Shown piece after piece: positions 6,896-10,622 of a stretch of 10,622 bases of DNA; positions within the stretch are counted from its first letter, which is position 1; each line of letters starts with the position of its first letter. Position numbers and translations under genes: made by a program. Location of the stretch: assembly GCA_910592005.1 (NCBI GenBank), contig CAJVPP010003834.1:1-10622 (forward strand), given 5' to 3'. Under the pieces are notes generated by a model, which saw nothing but the letters and a program-made list of their open reading frames with translations, did no database searches and was not told the origin of the DNA. This DNA comes from Funneliformis mosseae. Its lineage: Eukaryota; Glomeromycota; Glomeromycetes; Glomerales; Glomeraceae.

Positions 6896-8816
6896 TTAAC
6901 AAAGATTAAAAATGTGCTAATTTATGTCGCACACGCCAACATGTATTATGATTGGATAATATATTATTTTATTAAGACAATATTCAGGATCTGATCAAGG
7001 ACTGATCTGAAAAATTCAGCGTATAAACTCATAATTATCATTCAAATCTGAGAAATTCACAGTAACATCCTTTTCATGAATATAGTATAGGAATTTTAAC
7101 GGCAGTGAATCACATTTTCTTTGTATTTCTGTTGATTTACTCCTATATTTTTCGCAATCTAAAATTCTGATGATATTTTCAAAGTTATATTTTTTATTAA
7201 TATGATAATATTTGGAATTCTGTAACTATTTAAACATGTCAGACCAGCTTATACTTCTAATAATTATATAGCTTTGCTAATATAATACTCTAAAAGTAGC
7301 TATATATACTATAGTACCTAATCGTCTATATAACTGATTTCTCTTTACATCTGTCTAAGTAGTAGTAAAATAAATATTACGCTTATTTTCTGCATAAAAT
7401 CGATCACTCATATAATTAAATTCTATTGGTTTTCTATTAATAAAATGATATGTTTTATCATAAGAAACAATATCTAAAAATTTCTTATTATCAGGAGTAC
7501 TATCATTTCTTATCACCTTCTAAACCTGTTTTGTTGAAGACTCAGATCTTTTTTTATAATTTCTGTAAGCTCACTGAATAACTACAGCATAAAAATTCTC
7601 AAACTAATAGTTATATTATCTTGCAATCAAGAATCTTTAAGATCATTTATTAATCTTCCTGAACTTCTCGAAAAATACTTTATTAAAATAATTATAGATT
7701 AGAAGATCTAACCTAGAATAGGTAGATCATGCATAGTGTCTGCAGGTAATACATTTCATGCATAACGCCTTCAACTAATTTTACTAGGTGATTATGCATG
7801 CAGATTATATAGCTATTATTTTGTAAAAAATAAAATATAAGCTATGTTTGACTAAATATAATTAAGATACATAATGCTAATATTCAGTTGAAAGATATAA
7901 AGTCTATTTTCTTCTTGCATTTATCCGCACAAAATTAAAATATGCTTCAACAAGATCACCTAAAGTAGTTCTGCTAAAAATATTAGGCATATTTGATCGA
8001 TCGTTCTAAAGATTTCTAATCTCAGATGCACTTGCATTATGTTGTATTAATACAACAGGCTTTTGTGACAATAGAGGAGGAGTTGGCTATTTAGTGCTTC
8101 AGATTTTTAGTCGTTACCATAGGTAACAGAAATTAGTGAAACCATTTTTTGCCTGGTATTAAAAATACAAGTTGGCATAGTTTTTTTGCTACAATTACTT
8201 TAGATTGTGTATAATTTTTATAGCTAACCGTAAAATTCGCATCATAATCATATGATACTAATGTTAACTTATCCTTTTCTGGGTGTAAAGTTGATTGGAA
8301 GAAAAGTTCTAGATGAAAACGATTAATTTTAACCTCTTTTCGTAATATATATTGTTTATATTGCCAGATCTGAAATTCGCTATTATCAATAGATTTAAGA
8401 ATTTCTTTTCTACTTGTATATTCATTCAAAATAGTATTTTCAGAAATACATCTTTTTAAGTGGCCATCATGATAGAGACGAGTACTATAAACAGTTTCAG
8501 GTATGAAAACTAAGGAATCATATACACTACAATATATATAATTTGTTGGATGAGCATGAACTTTATTATTTTCATAAAGCTTTTCATACATTATAATATA
8601 TCCATTCTTAGAAAGAATTCTTGGATTCTCTTCAAGTATTTTTCTAAATAGATCACAGATACGAGAGTATTACATTTCTGATGTTTTATGATCATATCGT
8701 TTACCTAAAGGATATAATGCTTCTAATATTCTTTTATATTCTTTGAAGTTTACATCACTATAGCTTATAAAAACTAGCTTATATTGGGCTCTACTATCTA
8801 AATCTATAATAGTATT
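6896..8816 (-). pseudogene. Degraded large protein, about 640 codons, family not recognised
   Basis: Minus-strand similarity begins near 8816 ('NTIIDLDSRAQYKL', no ATG) and continues 'ISYSDVNFKEYKRILEALYP' through one TAA to an open stretch of 152 codons (8591-8133). That stretch includes 'NPTNY'-like aromatic turns such as 'HPTNYIYCSVYDSLVF' and 'EVKINRFHLELFFQSTLHP', and looks rich in beta strands. After frameshifts it goes on as 'SQKPVVLIQHNASASEIRN' and 'TTLGDLVEAYFNFVRINA' (about 8065-7905), 'HLVKLVEGVMHEMYYL' (about 7795), 'DNKKFLDIVSYDKTYHF' (about 7470) and 'NFENIIRILDCEKY'. It ends near 6896. About 640 residues with many predicted strands would suit a double jelly-roll capsid protein, which Polintons carry, but I see no diagnostic motif. 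That reading is a guess from size and context. Confidence 0.55.
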
Positions 8817-8821
8817 TTAGT

Positions 8822-8841
8822 AGATTATAACAGATTATAAC
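8822..8841. repeat. Two tandem copies of AGATTATAAC
   Basis: The 10-bp unit AGATTATAAC occurs twice without a gap, just upstream of the large minus-strand relic. It may be a promoter element of that gene or simple low-complexity sequence. Confidence 0.6.
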
Positions 8842-9105
8842 GATTTTAAAGTATTTTATCGATTTTGGCTAATTTAAGCAATATTATATTATAATAAAAT
8901 CATATTCATTTTTATTTGATTGTTTGGGTGAAAACAGATTCATATTTTTTTGATTCAGCTAAAATCTGATCAGCTAAATTATAAAATTTGTATCACATGA
9001 AATCTCCCTTAGTACCTAGTCAGTTTTCAGCACTTTCTCGCTAACTCAAATTACGAGGAGTTACAGATCAGATCAGCCAATCAGATTTTTCATAATAACT
9101 AAAGT

Positions 9106-9125
9106 AGTTATACAGAAGTATAACT
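9106..9125. repeat. Perfect hairpin, 8-bp stem, AGAA loop
   Basis: AGTTATAC (9106-9113) and GTATAACT (9118-9125) are perfect reverse complements around AGAA. Confidence 0.75.
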
Positions 9126-9195
9126 TAGTCCAGAAAAAACAACTTTTTTGAAAAGATGTCTATAGGAAACTAAACGAGCGGAAAAGTACAAATTA

Positions 9196-9209
9196 CTTTA
9201 CTAGTAAAG
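9196..9209. repeat. 14-bp perfect palindrome
   Basis: CTTTACTAGTAAAG is its own reverse complement, without a spacer. Confidence 0.75.
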
Positions 9210-9248
9210 ACTGTTATAGGAAATTCAGAAATCTTGTAAAGGTGTTTA

Positions 9249-9267
9249 AAGTAAGTACTACTTACTT
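9249..9267. repeat. Perfect 8-bp inverted repeat, 3-base spacer
   Basis: AAGTAAGT (9249-9256) and ACTTACTT (9260-9267) flank ACT. Confidence 0.75.
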
Positions 9268-9395
9268 AGGTTCTATGAAGAATCTGGCTGACTAATAATA
9301 TACTTTTATTATTTTATTAAATTGCACAAAAGTATAGAAAAAGGTGGAAAAAAAAGAGTTTAATTGCAAAAGAGCTTTATAAGGAGGTTTCTACC

Positions 9396-9413
9396 AAGTT
9401 TTGGTTAAAACTT
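9396..9413. repeat. Perfect hairpin, 7-bp stem, GGTT loop
   Basis: AAGTTTT (9396-9402) and AAAACTT (9407-9413) flank GGTT. Confidence 0.7.
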
Positions 9414-9475
9414 AGTGTATTTTCGAGGAAAATTTTTCAGGAGAAGCTTTTCATTATTAACATATCTATTTCAAT

Positions 9476-9673
9476 TTGCTAGATTCGAACAACCACATAA
9501 TGAGAGCATGTCTATCATCATCATCACATATAGAAGAGTCTATAGGATTTCAGCAATCTCTAGATAGCAAATATTCAATGATCAAGTTCCTCTTCAGAGA
9601 AACTCATCTAAGGAATCATATAAAAACTATTGTTACATATTCTGAAGATTCTCCTGTGGAATCAAACCCATAA
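9476..9673 (+). CDS. Possible small ORF, 65 codons, doubtful
   Basis: A plus-strand frame from a TTG at 9476 to a TAA at 9671 is open. The first ATG in it is at 9500, giving about 57 residues beginning 'MRACLSSSSHIEESIGFQQS'. The product would be polar, Ser-rich, without a membrane segment or known motif. Base composition is slightly less AT-rich than the flanks, which is the main reason to list it. It could be an exon of a gene, part of a decayed repeat, or chance. Confidence 0.2.
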   Translation: MLDSNNHIMRACLSSSSHIEESIGFQQSLDSKYSMIKFLFRETHLRNHIKTIVTYSEDSPVESNP

Positions 9674-10240
9674 ACCCTACTCTATTTTCTTTTCACAAAG
9701 TACAAATGTAATTAATGTCACTATCAATAATAATTTCAAAAGGATTAGAATGTTTTTTTTTATTAATAATATAGTATAGTATGAAAATATGTTAGTAGAA
9801 TGCGAAAGCAAATGTATTATTCATTAATATCACTTGTTAAAAATTAATAAAATTCCTTATTATAACTTTATAATAAACTAGACATTATATAGATGGAAAC
9901 ATTTTTTGTATTTGATAACCGGTCTAATTAGTATCTGATTTTACTCTTTCTCTATTTTTTCTTTTATAGTAAAATAAAAGAAATAAAAAAACCAGCTTTA
10001 ACATAGTAAAGAATAAATGATATAAGAATTGAAATAAAGAGAAAGAAAAAGAAAAAAATTTTTTAGTTTTTTTACAGTTTTTTACTAAAGAAATGATTTT
10101 ACTACTGGTTTACAATTTTTGATCTAGCACAGTTATTTAGAATGAACAGGTTTTTGTATAAATATACTAAGGGAATCAAGGTAGAATTAATTTGGTTATA
10201 AACCAGAAATTGTAACCTTTACAGGTTTTGGCAAAAAGGC
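9674..10240. other. Low-complexity AT-rich intergenic sequence
   Basis: It contains T runs, TA-rich stretches (9758-9782) and a polypurine tract rich in GAAA units (about 9967-10052). I see no gene or clear repeat. Confidence 0.5.
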
Positions 10241-10242
10241 AG

Positions 10243-10287
10243 ACACCCCGCCATAGGTAGAATGTGATTGGGGATTAGGCGGGGTGT
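10243..10287. repeat. GC-rich hairpin with perfect 10-bp stem
   Basis: ACACCCCGCC (10243-10252) and GGCGGGGTGT (10278-10287) are perfect reverse complements around a 25-base loop. Such a GC-rich stem stands out sharply in this AT-rich window. It could be a structured RNA element, a MITE core or a terminator-like structure. A 35-codon minus-strand frame crosses it but has no support. Confidence 0.75.
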
Positions 10288-10354
10288 TAGAAGCTATTAT
10301 CATTATAACCTCAGAAATATGTCGCTTAAGATCACAAAAGAAAAGTTTAAATAG

Positions 10355-10444
10355 TTGGTGACGGTTTTCATTAAGGGTAGCAAACAGCTATTACTATTAA
10401 CCACTTACTTTGATATTAAAAAAAGCTTCTAAAACTGTCACCAA
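10355..10444. mobile_element. Possible 90-bp MITE-like element
   Basis: TTGGTGACGGTTTT (10355-10368) and AAAACTGTCACCAA (10431-10444) are inverted repeats matching at 13 of 14 positions. The interior of 62 bases is non-coding. GTTTAA occurs near the left end (10345-10350) and directly after the right end (10445-10450), but the spacing is unequal, so a target duplication is unproven. Confidence 0.5.
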
Positions 10445-10622
10445 GTTTAAGAACTGTGCCAGTTCCGTTGGGATAACTACATTAGAAACCAATATCATCC
10501 TATATACAGTCCCCGGCGAAAAGAATGGCGGAGACAGTTTTCGATGGTATGTATAAACTTTATTTTTAATGTTTATTTTTATTTTTTTATTTAAAAGAAT
10601 AATACTAATGGAACATTTTTTA

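Larger units (their letters stand above)
8842..9475. other. Non-coding stretch with palindrome cluster
   Basis: No protein-like frame was found. At 8952-8979 lie GATTCAGCTAAAAT and GATCAGCTAAAT. These are close to the reverse complement of the left-end repeat motif (AAATCAGCCTAAAAT) and may mark a related repeat in inverted orientation. Four small inverted repeats follow between 9106 and 9413. Confidence 0.45.

Noticed and set aside
7727..7803. Three ATGCAT sites and an apparent inverted repeat suggesting an inserted element
   Set aside because: A minus-strand frame in this stretch reads as a continuation of the large relic ('HLVKLVEGVMHEMYYL'), so it is probably coding sequence, not an insertion.
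10243..10287. Helitron 3' end (hairpin followed by CTRR)
   Set aside because: No CTRR follows the hairpin at the required distance on either strand, and no Rep/helicase sequence is present.
1..10622. CRISPR array, rRNA or tRNA genes
   Set aside because: The left tandem repeats have no unique spacers of even length, and I found no tRNA A/B box pair or rRNA-like conserved stretch.

Overview
The window is very AT-rich and holds no intact protein-coding gene that I can defend. Translating all frames shows long stretches of recognisable protein sequence broken by in-frame stops and frameshifts. It looks like nuclear repeat DNA of a fungus with an AT-rich, transposon-rich genome. An arbuscular mycorrhizal fungus (Glomeromycotina, Rhizophagus or Gigaspora type) is my best guess. 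That guess rests on composition, on the style of the CGGC/TTTTAGGCTGATTT repeats and on my recall of related degraded proteins, so it is an inference.

Layout. Bases 60-378 carry about five diverged tandem units of roughly 57-77 bp, followed by a 15-bp inverted repeat (470-509). On the plus strand, 724-3327 reads as a decayed Polinton/Maverick-like module: a DDE (rve) integrase (724-1788), then a zinc-ribbon plus Vsr-like PD-(D/E)XK nuclease (1801-2351), then an A32-like (FtsK/HerA class) DNA-packaging ATPase (2400-3327). The ATPase is interrupted by a 130-bp TA-flanked MITE. On the minus strand, converging on the ATPase, are relics of a coiled-coil protein (4413-3426), two soluble proteins (5249-4602 and 5884-5340) and a protein with an N-terminal membrane or signal segment (6452-5890). 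Further right is a degraded minus-strand gene of about 640 codons (8816-6896). I do not recognise it; its size would suit an element structural protein. The remaining 1.8 kb (8817-10622) is mainly non-coding, with a cluster of small perfect palindromes (9106-9413) and a GC-richer hairpin island (10243-10540).

How the parts fit. Integrase and A32-type ATPase together are the signature pair of Polintons: the first would insert the element and the second would package its DNA. No protein-primed DNA polymerase B, Ulp1-like protease or complete capsid gene is visible, so this is a partial or rearranged copy. Many stops sit where TGG, CAG/CAA or CGA codons would be expected, which suggests decay biased to C:G to T:A transitions. 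The most unusual point is that the nuclease and ATPase share one reading frame for about 300 codons without a frameshift. In the ancestral element they may have been one protein, or a tightly linked pair, resembling the ATPase-plus-nuclease makeup of viral terminases.
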